Assembly: GCF_024460775.1 (NCBI RefSeq) | Contig: NZ_JANFYZ010000005.1 | Span: forward strand, 186,001 to 250,000 | Length of the DNA: 64,000 bases | Reading direction: 5' to 3' | DNA from: Desulfovibrio desulfuricans | Lineage (GTDB): Bacteria > Desulfobacterota > Desulfovibrionia > Desulfovibrionales > Desulfovibrionaceae | Shown: positions 15,139 to 24,100 of the stretch, one piece after another | Position numbering within the stretch: the first letter of the stretch is position 1 | How the letters are laid out: every line of letters starts with the position of its first letter | The notes under the pieces: model-generated | Told to the model about the DNA's origin: nothing | What the model saw: the letters and a program-made list of their open reading frames with translations, nothing else | The model's database searches: none | Made by a program: the position numbers and the translations under genes

Positions 15139-15696
15139 ATGCCCCGTAAAAGCAGCGTCACACGATTGTCGCCAGATCTGCGCAGGCAGATAGACAAGGC
15201 GCTTACCGATGGCCGCATGACTCTGGACGAGTTGCACGAGTTTGTATCGGGCAAGTGCGCGGCTGCCGGGGCCGATGCTCCATCGCGCACGGCCTTGTGG
15301 CGGTATTCCACCAATTTTTCTGCCGCTGCCCAGGTCATGCGAGAGAACCGCGACATGGCCCGCGCTCTTGCCCAGGAGTTGGGTGCTGAAAGTGTGGAAG
15401 GTGAACAGGGACGGCTGCTAGTGGAAATGCTGCGGGGCCTTGTATATCGCACCATGCAGGAACGCATGACGGAACCGGATGCCAAATTTGACCCGGCGGA
15501 GGTGGACAAAATCGCGCGCAGCCTCAAGAACCTGTCTCAAGCCATGAGTCTGGAAGCGGACTTTGCCAAGCGCATACGCGAGGAAGAACGCAAAAAAACA
15601 CTTGATGAGGCGCGGGATAAACTGGACGCGGCTGCCGCTGGTGGTCTTGATCCCGCTGTTGCCCAGGAAGCCCGCCGCGTCCTCGGATTTGAGTGA
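15139..15696 (+). CDS. DUF3486 / Mu gp27-like small terminase protein
   Basis: The 185-aa protein starts with an HTH-like region (SPDLRRQIDKALTDGRMTLDELHEFV) and continues as a long helical body with Lys/Glu-rich coiled coil, as in the DUF3486 family. It lies immediately ahead of the large terminase and overlaps it (TGATG). In Mu the product is thought to recognise the packaging start at the left end. Confidence 0.82.
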   Translation: MPRKSSVTRLSPDLRRQIDKALTDGRMTLDELHEFVSGKCAAAGADAPSRTALWRYSTNFSAAAQVMRENRDMARALAQELGAESVEGEQGRLLVEMLRGLVYRTMQERMTEPDAKFDPAEVDKIARSLKNLSQAMSLEADFAKRIREEERKKTLDEARDKLDAAAAGGLDPAVAQEARRVLGFE

Positions 15697-17021
15697 TGGA
15701 CATAGCCCAGCCCATAATCAAATTTTTGCCATATCAGCAAGCCTGGCTGGCGGATAATGCCCGTTTTAAAATCGGCATGTTTGCCCGCCAGACGGGCAAA
15801 ACATTTACCACATGCGCCGAAATTGTTGACGACTGCATTCAGGCTGAAATCAAGGGCTGCAAGGTACGCTGGGTTATCCTTTCCCGTGGTGAGCGCCAAG
15901 CTAAGGAAGCTATAGACGAAGCAATCAAGCCTTTTTGCAAAGCCTTTTACATTATCTATGCAGGTCTGCTGAAAGGTCGCGCGGATCCAGTTTATTACGA
16001 AGGTGAATATCGTACGGCTGACAATGCCGTTTACAAAACCCAGGAAGTCATTTTCCCCGGTGGATCGCGCATTACAGCCCTGCCCGCAAACCCGGACACT
16101 GCGCGCGGCTATTCTGCCAATGTGTTCCTGGATGAATTTGCATTCCACAAGGATAGCCGTGCCATCTGGAAAGCCTTGTTCCCGGTTATTTCAAAGCCCG
16201 GTCTCAAGCTGCGCATAACCAGCACGCCCAACGGCAAAGACAATAAATTTTACGAGCTTTGGACAAACAAGGACACCGTTTGGTCAAAGCACCAGGTGGA
16301 CATCTACTCTGCGGTAGCTCAGGGCCTAGACCGCGATATCGACATGCTCAAGGCGGCCCTGGACGACGATGACGGCTGGTTGCAAGAGTACGAGCTGGAA
16401 TTTCTCGATGAGGGCAGCGCGTGGCTGACCTACGATCTTATCACAGCCTGTGAAGACGAAAACGCCGGGAAACCTGAACTATACACAGGCGGAGCGTGCT
16501 ACATCGGCAATGATATTGGTGCCAGGCGTGACTTGTGGGTAGCCTGGGTGCTTGAAGAAGTTGGCGATGTGCTTTGGACGCGCGAAATATCGGAATTGAG
16601 CAAGGCAAAGTTTGCGGAACATGACCTGGAGATTGCCCGACTAAACCAGAACTACAATATGGCCAAGCTGGCAATGGACCAAACCGGCATGGGCGAAAAG
16701 CCTGTGGAAGACATGACGGCCGAATATGGTGAAGGGGTTGTGGAGGGGGTAATCCTGTCCAGCAGCCGTCGCCTGGCCATCGCCACCGCAGGTAAACAGC
16801 GATTTGAAGATCGCAAAATACGTATTCCTGCGGGAAACAGCATTTTACGGGCAGACCTGCATAAACTGAAAAAAGTAAGTGGCGACACGGGTGCGCCTCG
16901 GCTTGTGGCAGATCGTGACGGCATCGGACATGCAGACCGGACCTGGGCCTGTTTTTTGGCCGTTGCTGCTGCCGGAGGACCGGACACATTGCGTACATGG
17001 GAGAAATTAGCTGATGGTTAA
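15696..17021 (+). CDS. Large terminase (Mu gp28-like)
   Basis: The 441-aa protein carries an ATPase with a Walker A-like FARQTGKTFT at residues about 29-38 and a Walker B-like VFLDEFAF. The C-terminal RNase H-type nuclease has YIGNDIGARRDL and later Asp residues (AMDQTG, DRDGIGHADRTW). It powers headful packaging and cuts host DNA next to the prophage copies. I use ATG 15696, which overlaps the upstream TGA. Confidence 0.9.
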   Translation: MDIAQPIIKFLPYQQAWLADNARFKIGMFARQTGKTFTTCAEIVDDCIQAEIKGCKVRWVILSRGERQAKEAIDEAIKPFCKAFYIIYAGLLKGRADPVYYEGEYRTADNAVYKTQEVIFPGGSRITALPANPDTARGYSANVFLDEFAFHKDSRAIWKALFPVISKPGLKLRITSTPNGKDNKFYELWTNKDTVWSKHQVDIYSAVAQGLDRDIDMLKAALDDDDGWLQEYELEFLDEGSAWLTYDLITACEDENAGKPELYTGGACYIGNDIGARRDLWVAWVLEEVGDVLWTREISELSKAKFAEHDLEIARLNQNYNMAKLAMDQTGMGEKPVEDMTAEYGEGVVEGVILSSSRRLAIATAGKQRFEDRKIRIPAGNSILRADLHKLKKVSGDTGAPRLVADRDGIGHADRTWACFLAVAAAGGPDTLRTWEKLADG

Positions 17022-18450
17022 AACCCGCACGTCGCGCCCAGCACTTCGGGCCACAAGCCGCCGCAGCATGCGTGATGGTTTCCAAAATTTTGCGGCAAAA
17101 CTTGGACTTGGCCAGGACAACATGCTGGCCAAGAGTGGCTATGAGCAGGGAACATACCTGACTCGTGACCGTCAGCAGCTTGATGATATGTATCGCACCA
17201 GCTGGCTGGTGGGCCGTACCGTCAACGTGGTTGCCGAGGACATGGTGCGCGGCGGTGTAGACGTGCGCGCTCAGTGGGACGCTGGAAGAACAGACGAGCT
17301 GTTGCGTGAGCATCGGCGTACTGGCTGCCCTGGGCGTTTGAGTGACGCCATCAAGTGGGGCCGCCTGTATGGCGGAGCGCTGGCCGTGTTACTGATAGAC
17401 GGCGATGACCTGTCCACTCCGCTGGAGATAGACAGCATAACCGAGGGCAGCTTTTTGGGTCTGCATGTGCTGGATCGCTGGCAGGTACAGCCCAGCAGCG
17501 AGCTGATCTCTGACCTCGGCCCCATGCTGGGCTACCCTGAATTTTACAGTGTAAACACTGTCGGCGGTATGGCTGGCGAGCGCATACACCACACTCGCGC
17601 CCTGCGGTTTGTGGGTGTTGAGTTGCCGTCTCAGCAGCGGATCAGTGAGCAGCACTGGGGAGCCAGCGTAGTCGAACAAATGGAATCCCGTATGCTGGCA
17701 TATGACAGCGCCACGGAAGGCACCGCCAACCTGTTGTACAAATCGTTTTTGCGAGTGATCGGCGTTGATGGCCTGCGGTCAATTCTGGCGGCTGGCGGCA
17801 AGGCCGAACAGGCGTTAATCCGCCAGTTTGAAATGGTCCGCCAGATGCAAAGTAACGAAGGCATCACCCTGCTGGACAAAAACGATACATTTACAACTGC
17901 CGGTTACAGTTTTGCAGGTGTGTACGATGCAATGCAGGCCTTTGCCGAGCAAATAGCCGGGGCCACCGGTATTCCTCTGGTGCGCCTGCTTGGTCAAAGC
18001 CCCAAGGGATTTTCCACGGGTGAATCAGATTTGCGCACCTACTACGACACCATCGCCACCTTGCAGGATGACGACCTGCGGCCCGCGCTTAACGTGATCT
18101 TTGCCGTGTTGTCTCGTCACCTGTGGGGTGAAAGCCTGCCGGATGGCTTCAGCTTTGAGTTTGAGTCCCTGATGCAGCCTTCCGAGCTTGAAAAATCGCA
18201 GATCGCAACATCTGATGCCCAGGCTGTGGCGGCGCTCGTTCAGGGCGGCATTATTACTCCTAGTCAGGGGCTTGCCGCACTGCGCGACAGTGCTCGCGTG
18301 ACCGGCCGTTTTGCGGGGATCAGCGATGCAGATATTGACCGCGCTGAAAAAGCTGAGCAGGCCCCACCATTGCCGTCGCTGCCTATCTCGCAGCCCAGGC
18401 AACCATTTGCACCCTTGAGTATGGGAAATGGCAACACTGCAGACCAATAA
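17014..18450 (+). CDS. Portal protein, DUF1073 family
   Basis: The 478-aa protein shows the DUF1073/HI1409-type portal pattern: TSWLVGRTVNVVAEDM near the N-terminus, then DAIKWGRLYGGALAVLLIDG, and VRLLGQSPKGFSTGESDLRTYY in the C-terminal half. Twelve copies should form the DNA gate at the capsid vertex. Mu itself uses a different portal family (gp29), so the head module is a mosaic. Its end overlaps the MuF-type gene by 23 bp. Confidence 0.88.
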   Translation: MVKTRTSRPALRATSRRSMRDGFQNFAAKLGLGQDNMLAKSGYEQGTYLTRDRQQLDDMYRTSWLVGRTVNVVAEDMVRGGVDVRAQWDAGRTDELLREHRRTGCPGRLSDAIKWGRLYGGALAVLLIDGDDLSTPLEIDSITEGSFLGLHVLDRWQVQPSSELISDLGPMLGYPEFYSVNTVGGMAGERIHHTRALRFVGVELPSQQRISEQHWGASVVEQMESRMLAYDSATEGTANLLYKSFLRVIGVDGLRSILAAGGKAEQALIRQFEMVRQMQSNEGITLLDKNDTFTTAGYSFAGVYDAMQAFAEQIAGATGIPLVRLLGQSPKGFSTGESDLRTYYDTIATLQDDDLRPALNVIFAVLSRHLWGESLPDGFSFEFESLMQPSELEKSQIATSDAQAVAALVQGGIITPSQGLAALRDSARVTGRFAGISDADIDRAEKAEQAPPLPSLPISQPRQPFAPLSMGNGNTADQ

Positions 18451-19681
18451 CCCAGCGCCCTGGCCCAACCTGGCGTGGACGTGGGCAGATGCCGCAACAG
18501 CCAAGGCCGGAGTGTTTACACCTTCGCGCGCAGCGGAGCGCAGTTACGAGCGCACCCTGCGCAGCCTGGCCGGACAGATATCTCAGGTGCTGGGCAACCA
18601 CCGGCCCCAGGATGCCGAGGACATTCTGCGCACCTATGCCGAAACCATCACGCCGTGGGCGCGTCAAAGTGCCGCCAATATGCTGGACGGCGTGGCGCGC
18701 GGCAATCTGGATCAGTTCCGCCGCATTGCCGACCGCATGGGGCTGGACATGCGCATATTTCTGGAGGGCGATCCCATTGGCCAGATCGTGGCCCAGCGCA
18801 TCGAGGCTAACACAACCCTGATCAAAAGCCTGCCTCTGGAGGCAGCCATGCGCGCAGGTGCGCTGGCCCACGAGGGACTGATCAGCGGCATGCGGGCCGA
18901 GGACATGGCGGCGGAGCTGGCCAGCATTGGCGGCACCACCATGAGTCGGGCGCGCTGTATTGCGCTGACCGAGGTCAGCAAGGCCAGCACGGCGCTTACC
19001 CAGGAGCGAGCCGAGTATGTGGGTAGTGATGGCTACATCTGGCGTGATGTCCATGACGGTGCCACTCGACCCAGCCACCGGGCGATGGGGGGCAAATTTG
19101 TGCTATGGGGCAAACCGCCAACGCTGGACGGCATGACCGGCCACGCCGGAGAGTATCCCTACTGCCGCTGCTACCCGGAGCCTGTCATCCCCAAAGGCGA
19201 TGGTACGCGCAAAACTTTTGCCGTCAGCAGTTTGCCCACGCAGATACAGGAACAGGCCCGTGGGGAACAGAAACTCTACACCCAGTGGGAAAAGAGTCAG
19301 GGGGCTGAAGTGGTTCGCCATATGCCAGGCGCACCACTATATAACGTTGAGCGGGCGCAACTGGACATGGGCAAATTGTCGGCCTACGCCCTTGACCCTG
19401 ACCATCCGCGTGGCGGCGACAAGGCCCGCGTATTTGCGTCTGCCCTGGGTCTTGGCCCACAGGACGCGGGGTGGCTGCGTGATCAGGTTATGCAGCAGCT
19501 GTCCACCGTGGCCGCTCTGGTCAGGCCCGGTACGGAATACGGGCAGCGGTTTGACGTGGTTATGCCCATAACTGGTCTCAACGGCAGAACGGTTGAGGTC
19601 AAGACTGTATGGCAGTATGATTATACGGATGGCGGCATACGTACCGCCCCCCGGCTTATAACCATGTATGTGGACAGATGA
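18428..19681 (+). CDS. MuF-type minor head protein fused to a DUF6883-like toxin domain
   Basis: Residues about 30-265 are a MuF-type head morphogenesis domain (GTTMSRARCIALTEVSKAS; DGATRPSHRAMGG; YPYCRCYPEP). The C-terminal 100 residues (LDMGKLSAYALDPDHPRGGDKARVF ending KTVWQYDY...PRLITMYV) match the DUF6883 pattern known from C-termini of polymorphic toxins. MuF proteins with exchangeable toxic C-termini are an established class in temperate phages and may be ejected with DNA. The next gene resembles the usual DUF4926 partner. Toxic activity is inferred. Confidence 0.8.
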   Translation: MATLQTNNPAPWPNLAWTWADAATAKAGVFTPSRAAERSYERTLRSLAGQISQVLGNHRPQDAEDILRTYAETITPWARQSAANMLDGVARGNLDQFRRIADRMGLDMRIFLEGDPIGQIVAQRIEANTTLIKSLPLEAAMRAGALAHEGLISGMRAEDMAAELASIGGTTMSRARCIALTEVSKASTALTQERAEYVGSDGYIWRDVHDGATRPSHRAMGGKFVLWGKPPTLDGMTGHAGEYPYCRCYPEPVIPKGDGTRKTFAVSSLPTQIQEQARGEQKLYTQWEKSQGAEVVRHMPGAPLYNVERAQLDMGKLSAYALDPDHPRGGDKARVFASALGLGPQDAGWLRDQVMQQLSTVAALVRPGTEYGQRFDVVMPITGLNGRTVEVKTVWQYDYTDGGIRTAPRLITMYVDR

Positions 19682-19682
19682 T

Positions 19683-19925
19683 ATGTTGCGTGAACTTGAC
19701 GACATCCGCCTGACTCAGGCCATAACCAGCAAGGGCAGCGCTGACCTCGTGCGCAGTGCCGTTACTCTGCCTGCGGGTACAGAGGGTACGGTCATGAGTG
19801 CGTATCCCAACGGCGCGGCAGATGTAGAGTTTTTCGTTGGTGTCAGTGACAACGCCCCTTATGGCTATGTGCTGATCACGCTGGATCCGGCCCAATTTGA
19901 GAGGATCGCCAAAAACGCCGTCTAA
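19683..19925 (+). CDS. DUF4926-like putative immunity protein
   Basis: The 80-aa protein (LRELDDIRLTQAI...PAGTEGTVMSAYPNGAADVEFF) has the SH3-like DUF4926 layout. DUF4926 genes are often found directly after DUF6883 genes, which supports a toxin-immunity pair. I prefer ATG 19683, one base after the upstream stop codon; an in-frame ATG at 19668 is also possible. An unusual place for a non-structural gene, between minor head protein and protease, supports the interpretation. Confidence 0.65.
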   Translation: MLRELDDIRLTQAITSKGSADLVRSAVTLPAGTEGTVMSAYPNGAADVEFFVGVSDNAPYGYVLITLDPAQFERIAKNAV

Positions 19926-20022
19926 CGCCTTATGCATGACCGGAGCGTATCACCGTGCCAAAATGACAAATAAACCGCACACGCGGCGCGGTAAACACCC
20001 GTAAACACCATGACCACGACAA

Positions 20023-20054
20023 GACACCCTGAACAATATCAGGGTGTCTTTTTT
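20023..20054 (+). promoter_or_regulatory. Late-promoter dyad 2, doubling as terminator (protease/head module)
   Basis: The 19-bp dyad is at 20027-20045. Here the arms extend to 10 bp (GACACCCTGA/TCAGGGTGTC) and are followed by seven T, a textbook terminator. CATGGT at 20068-20073 sits in -10 position. ATG 20080 is 35 nt after the dyad. The place matches Mu PI. Confidence 0.65.
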
Positions 20055-20079
20055 TGCAGCCTACTTGCATGGTCTACCC

Positions 20080-21366
20080 ATGCGTATCCATACCACTGCC
20101 AAACTCTCCGAAAACATCTTGCGTACCCCGGAAGGCTACCTGCTTTGCAAGGGAGCAGCACTGGCGCGCACTGGCGCAATGGCTTACCTGCCGGAAGAGG
20201 TGCCGCCGGAAATCGTAAAAGGTTTCCATGGCGACCAGGTGCTTGTTACCCGTGATGCTGCCGAAGTATTCCGGCCTGCCACGCTGGCCAGCTTTGAGGG
20301 CAAACCCTTCACGCTGGATCACCCGGACGAAGACGTTAATCCAGACAACTGGCCAGAGCTGGCCCACGGATTTGTATTTAACGTGCGCCGGGGTGACGGC
20401 CGCCAGCAGGATCTGATGCTTGCCGACATCCTGATTACCGAGGCTGATGCCATTGATGCGGTGCTGCATGACGGCATGCGCGAGCTGTCGTGCGGGTATG
20501 ATTGTGATTTCGAGGCAATCCGTCCCGGCGTGGGACGGCAAATCAATATCATGGGCAACCATGTGGCGCTTGTAGACCACGGCCGGGCCGGGGCGCGCTG
20601 CAAAATCAAAGATCAAAGGGAGACCCCTATGACCCCCAAAAAGACAAAAAAGCCCAGCTGGGCGGATAAAATGCGCCTCCTGCTGAAGGACGCGGAAGCC
20701 GAGGAAGCCAACGGCTCGCAGGACGAAGACACGCCTCCCCCGCAGGATGAGGATGATCCTGTGGCCACCACGGATGACGACGTGGCCGCAAGTCTCGAAG
20801 AAATCAAGCTCTCGCTACGCACACTGATCGAGATGCTCAAGCCGCAGGGCACGGATGAAGATCCGCAGACCCAGGGCGAAGATCCGGACCAGAGCTCGCA
20901 GGACGGGGACGATCCCCAGACTGATGAAGATCCGGACCAGAACACACCGGATGAAGACGATCCCCAGGCTGATGAAGACATCCCGGTCAAAAGCGCAGAC
21001 CGCAAGCCAGGACGCATGGCTGATGCCGCCACTGTGCGCAGTGCCCAGCGCATGGGACTGCTGGGCTGCCGCGTGGGCGATAACGCTGATGTTGTACGCC
21101 GCACTGCATTGGGCATGGCCTGCCGCAGCCCCAACACCCGCCGCATTGTGGACAGCATCCTTGGCGGCAAGGCCATCGCCAATGCCACAAATGCCGAAGT
21201 GCGGGCCGCGTTTGCTGCTGTGGGGGTGCTTGCCGGAGCTGGCAACAACCGCCGCACAGTTGACAGTCTTTCCAGACCTGGCGCGGGAGACGGTAAAGGG
21301 CCGGTTACCCCCGCTGACATCAACAAAATGAATGCCGCGTACTACTCCGGCAAAGGGGGCAAGTAA
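20080..21366 (+). CDS. Prohead protease (DUF2213) fused to scaffold
   Basis: Residues 1-180 form a DUF2213-type protease: LTLDHPDE-like FTLDHPDEDVNPDNW and RELSCGYDCDFE, then HVALVDHGRAG, with Ser/His residues of the family. The remainder is a very acidic scaffold with Asp/Glu/Gln repeats (DEDPQTQGEDPDQ and variants) and a helical end. An internal ATG at 20629 (residue 184), preceded by AAAGGGAG, would make the scaffold alone, as Mu Z inside I. There is no ribosome site at ATG 20080, which lies close to the predicted transcript start. Confidence 0.85.
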   Translation: MRIHTTAKLSENILRTPEGYLLCKGAALARTGAMAYLPEEVPPEIVKGFHGDQVLVTRDAAEVFRPATLASFEGKPFTLDHPDEDVNPDNWPELAHGFVFNVRRGDGRQQDLMLADILITEADAIDAVLHDGMRELSCGYDCDFEAIRPGVGRQINIMGNHVALVDHGRAGARCKIKDQRETPMTPKKTKKPSWADKMRLLLKDAEAEEANGSQDEDTPPPQDEDDPVATTDDDVAASLEEIKLSLRTLIEMLKPQGTDEDPQTQGEDPDQSSQDGDDPQTDEDPDQNTPDEDDPQADEDIPVKSADRKPGRMADAATVRSAQRMGLLGCRVGDNADVVRRTALGMACRSPNTRRIVDSILGGKAIANATNAEVRAAFAAVGVLAGAGNNRRTVDSLSRPGAGDGKGPVTPADINKMNAAYYSGKGGK

Positions 21367-21815
21367 TGAGTAACGCCTATCTCAAGCGTATGCCCGCCGG
21401 TATACCCGGCGACGTAAGCCGCAAGGCCGAAGCTACGGTGGAAGCCGGGCTTATGGGTGAAGCCGTTGCCTTTGGCGCACCGGTCAAAATGGACGGAGGC
21501 AGGCTTGTAGCTCTTTCTGGCGCGTCCGATGCTGTCTACGGCTTTGTGGTGCGCCCGTATCCGACCATGGGCAGTGCAGCGGCATCCGGCAGTATTCAGG
21601 ACGTGCTGCGACGCGGTTACATGACCGTCAAGCTGACCCAGGGGACATCTGCCAAGGGTGGCCAGGTCTATGTGCGCCACACGGCAGAAACCGGCAAGGC
21701 TGTGGGTGACATCGAGGCCGCCGCAGTGGAGGGCAAAAACCTGGCAGTGCCGGGATGCCTGTTCATGGGTGAAGCTGATAGCAGCGGCAACGTCGAAATA
21801 TCCTTCAATCTGTAG
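21366..21815 (+). CDS. Head decoration / capsid cement protein
   Basis: The 149-aa protein is Gly- and Ala-rich with beta segments (AVAFGAPVKMDGGRLVALSG; VYGFVVRPYPT; GYMTVKLTQGTSAKGGQVYVRH), the pattern of small capsid-stabilising proteins encoded between protease and major capsid genes. It overlaps the protease stop by one base. Position decides the call. Confidence 0.72.
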   Translation: MSNAYLKRMPAGIPGDVSRKAEATVEAGLMGEAVAFGAPVKMDGGRLVALSGASDAVYGFVVRPYPTMGSAAASGSIQDVLRRGYMTVKLTQGTSAKGGQVYVRHTAETGKAVGDIEAAAVEGKNLAVPGCLFMGEADSSGNVEISFNL

Positions 21816-21823
21816 GAGACTCA

Positions 21824-22759
21824 ATGTTTACGTTTGACAAAAAGACTATCCGCGATGCTGGCGCATTTTTCATTGGTGAGCTGGAGCGTCTTGATCCGGA
21901 GCTGCACGCGCCTTTGGCTTCTGTTACCTGGGGCAGGGATATTGACCTGCGCGAGGATGTGGTTCTGGGGGATGAACTGAGCAGCTTTACAAATTCCTCC
22001 TTTGCTGCTGCTGGCGGTATCTACGCCAACGGCATCAACTGGGTGGGCAAGGACAGTACTGCCATTGCCGGCATGGCCGTGAGCATCGACAAAACCAGCA
22101 AGCCCCTGCGCCTGTGGGGCCAGGAGATCGGATTTTCCGTTCAGGAACTGGCTGCGGCCCAGCGTGTGGGCCGCCCCATTGACCTGCAGAAGTTTGACGG
22201 CCTCAAACTCAAACATCAGATGGACATAGACCAGATGGTCTATCTGGGAGACGAGGTGGTGGGAGCCACCGGGCTGTGCAATAACGCGTCCATCACCCCC
22301 ATGGATGAGACAAAAACCTGGGAAGCCTCCACCCCCCTGGAAATCCTGAAAAGCATCAACAGGGTGCTGGAAGCGGCCTGGGAACAGACCGGTTTTGCCG
22401 TGCTGCCTGACCGGCTGCTGGTGCCTCCCATGGCCATGAGCAAGCTGACCCAGCCCATCACGGATGCAGGCAGCAAGAGCGTTCTCCAGTATGTACGCGA
22501 ACAGTGCCTGTGCAACACTGTCAACGGCCGCCTTCTGGATATTGCTCCGGTCAAGCATCTGTCTGGTGCTGGTCAGGGACAAAAGGACCGCATGGTGGCC
22601 TATACCAAGAATCGCCAGTACGTACGCTATCCCCTGGTGCCCTTGCAGCATACGCCGGTGGAGTATCGGGGGCTGTACCAGGTCACCACCTACTACGCGG
22701 CCCTGGGCGAGCTGGAGTTTGTTTACCCTGAAACCGTGGCCTACGCGGACGGCATCTAG
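21824..22759 (+). CDS. Major capsid protein, DUF2184 family
   Basis: The 311-aa protein has an N-terminal helix (DKKTIRDAGAFFIGELERLDPEL), the TWGRDIDLRED segment, and a long body with GQEIGFSVQELAAAQRVGRPIDLQK and YLGDEVVGATGLCNN. These fit DUF2184 capsid proteins with the HK97 fold. It has AGGAG upstream and lies between decoration and neck genes. Confidence 0.85.
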   Translation: MFTFDKKTIRDAGAFFIGELERLDPELHAPLASVTWGRDIDLREDVVLGDELSSFTNSSFAAAGGIYANGINWVGKDSTAIAGMAVSIDKTSKPLRLWGQEIGFSVQELAAAQRVGRPIDLQKFDGLKLKHQMDIDQMVYLGDEVVGATGLCNNASITPMDETKTWEASTPLEILKSINRVLEAAWEQTGFAVLPDRLLVPPMAMSKLTQPITDAGSKSVLQYVREQCLCNTVNGRLLDIAPVKHLSGAGQGQKDRMVAYTKNRQYVRYPLVPLQHTPVEYRGLYQVTTYYAALGELEFVYPETVAYADGI

Positions 22760-22761
22760 CC

Positions 22762-23163
22762 ATGGATATTGCCGCCTTTCGTGCCTCTTTTCCGCAATTT
22801 TCTGCGGAATTGGTGCCGGACGCTCGTGTGCAGTTTCATCTCACCATGGCGGGCAAACTGTTGTCCGCCAAGCGGTGGGACGATCTGCTGGATCAGGGTC
22901 TGGGCCTGTATGTTGCCCACCAGCTCACGCTGGAGCTGGAGGCTCTCAAAGCCCAGGACGGTACGGGCGGCATTGACGCGGCAGCCGGAGCCGTAACGTC
23001 TGAAACCAAAACCGTGGGGAGTATGTCCCACGCTGTAACGCGGGCCGGTGCATCTGGCCAGGGCAGCGCCCTGGTCAATGCCGGGCAGTACAACAACACA
23101 ATCTACGGCCAGCAGCTCTGGCAGCTCATGCAGATTGTAGGCGCAGGCGGGCTGGTGGCATGA
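22762..23163 (+). CDS. Head completion adaptor, DUF4054-like
   Basis: The 133-aa protein begins FRASFPQFSAELVPDARVQFHLTMAGKLL and contains GLGLYVAHQLTLELEAL, the helical core of DUF4054 connector proteins that bind beneath the portal. It ends with YGQQLWQLMQI. It is spaced 2 bp after the capsid gene. Confidence 0.75.
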   Translation: MDIAAFRASFPQFSAELVPDARVQFHLTMAGKLLSAKRWDDLLDQGLGLYVAHQLTLELEALKAQDGTGGIDAAAGAVTSETKTVGSMSHAVTRAGASGQGSALVNAGQYNNTIYGQQLWQLMQIVGAGGLVA

Positions 23164-23744
23164 AGCCGACTGTAACCGTCAAACAGACTGCGGATATGAC
23201 AAAGCTGATGACGCAAGGCGTCGCAGCCCTGACCAAGGTCGACGTGTACATCGGCGTACCCGCCGAAAACGCGGGCAGCCGTGCGGGCGGCATCAATAAC
23301 GCGGAATTGTCCTATATCCACGAATTCGGTGCTCCAGCAGCGGGCATACCGGCCCGTCCCCACCTTGTGCCGGGCATTGAGGATATCAAGGGCGAGGCTG
23401 CAAAAACCATGAAGGATGCGGCAAAGCAAGCCCTGGAAGGTAATGAAGGGAGTGTAGAGCCTGCTTTGAACCGCATCGGCCTGCTGGGCCAGAACGCCGT
23501 GCGGGCGCGATTCCAGAACAACGACTGGCCGCCACTTAAAGATTCTACCCTGGACTACGCCGCGCCGAAAAAAGACGCTGAAGGCAACACGCTGACGGAC
23601 AAAAAGGGCCGGGTCAAACGGGGTAAGTCCAGACGGGATGAAGGCAAGACCAACCCCCTGCTGAATACCGGTCAGCTGATGAAAAGCCATACCTATGTAA
23701 TCCGTAAACGCGGCCAGGGCATGATCACGCCGGGAGGAAAATAA
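23160..23744 (+). CDS. Virion morphogenesis / neck protein
   Basis: The 194-aa protein has VDVYIGVPAENAGSRAGGINNAELSYIHEFGAP early, then IPARPHLVPGI and LNTGQLMKSHTYVIR. This pattern (HEFG, PaRPfl, TGql) is shared by Mu gpG and HK97 gp10-type neck or tail-completion proteins. ATGA-type overlaps on both sides indicate coupled translation. Confidence 0.75.
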   Translation: MKPTVTVKQTADMTKLMTQGVAALTKVDVYIGVPAENAGSRAGGINNAELSYIHEFGAPAAGIPARPHLVPGIEDIKGEAAKTMKDAAKQALEGNEGSVEPALNRIGLLGQNAVRARFQNNDWPPLKDSTLDYAAPKKDAEGNTLTDKKGRVKRGKSRRDEGKTNPLLNTGQLMKSHTYVIRKRGQGMITPGGK

Positions 23745-24100
23745 TGCTGGATGTATCGGCACTGCTGGACGACACGGCGTTTTGCACAGCGTTTACGGTG
23801 CTGCGCATCACGGAAGCCGTAAACGATCACGGCCGGGCCGAATATGCGGAGGCCTCCATGCCCATGACCGGCGTGGTGCAGCCTGCCACGGCCCGCGAGC
23901 TTGACCGTCTTCCCGAAGGCGAACGCGACAAGGAAACGCTGACAATCTACACGCGGCAGCCGTTGCACGTGGGCAACCTGCCTGAAGGTACGGCGGCGGA
24001 TTGCGTGCTGTACAACGGCGCGCGCTATACCGTTTCCGCCGTAGAAACATGGCCGGGATATACCCGCGCTTTGGCCCAGCGGGAGCTTGACCATGCCTGA
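23744..24100 (+). CDS. Head-tail joining protein
   Basis: The 118-aa beta-rich protein (FTVLRITEAVNDHGRAEYAEASMPMTGVVQPAT; YTVSAVETWPGY) fits small stopper proteins that close the neck. The middle reads ERDKETLTIYTRQPL. Family identity is not certain; the call rests on size, position between gpG-like and terminator-like genes, and general resemblance. Confidence 0.65.
   Translation: MLDVSALLDDTAFCTAFTVLRITEAVNDHGRAEYAEASMPMTGVVQPATARELDRLPEGERDKETLTIYTRQPLHVGNLPEGTAADCVLYNGARYTVSAVETWPGYTRALAQRELDHA

Noticed and set aside
20840-20990. Tandem DNA repeat resembling a CRISPR or minisatellite
   Set aside because: It is the coding sequence of the Asp/Glu-rich scaffold linker; the repeats are in frame, imperfect and of irregular spacing.
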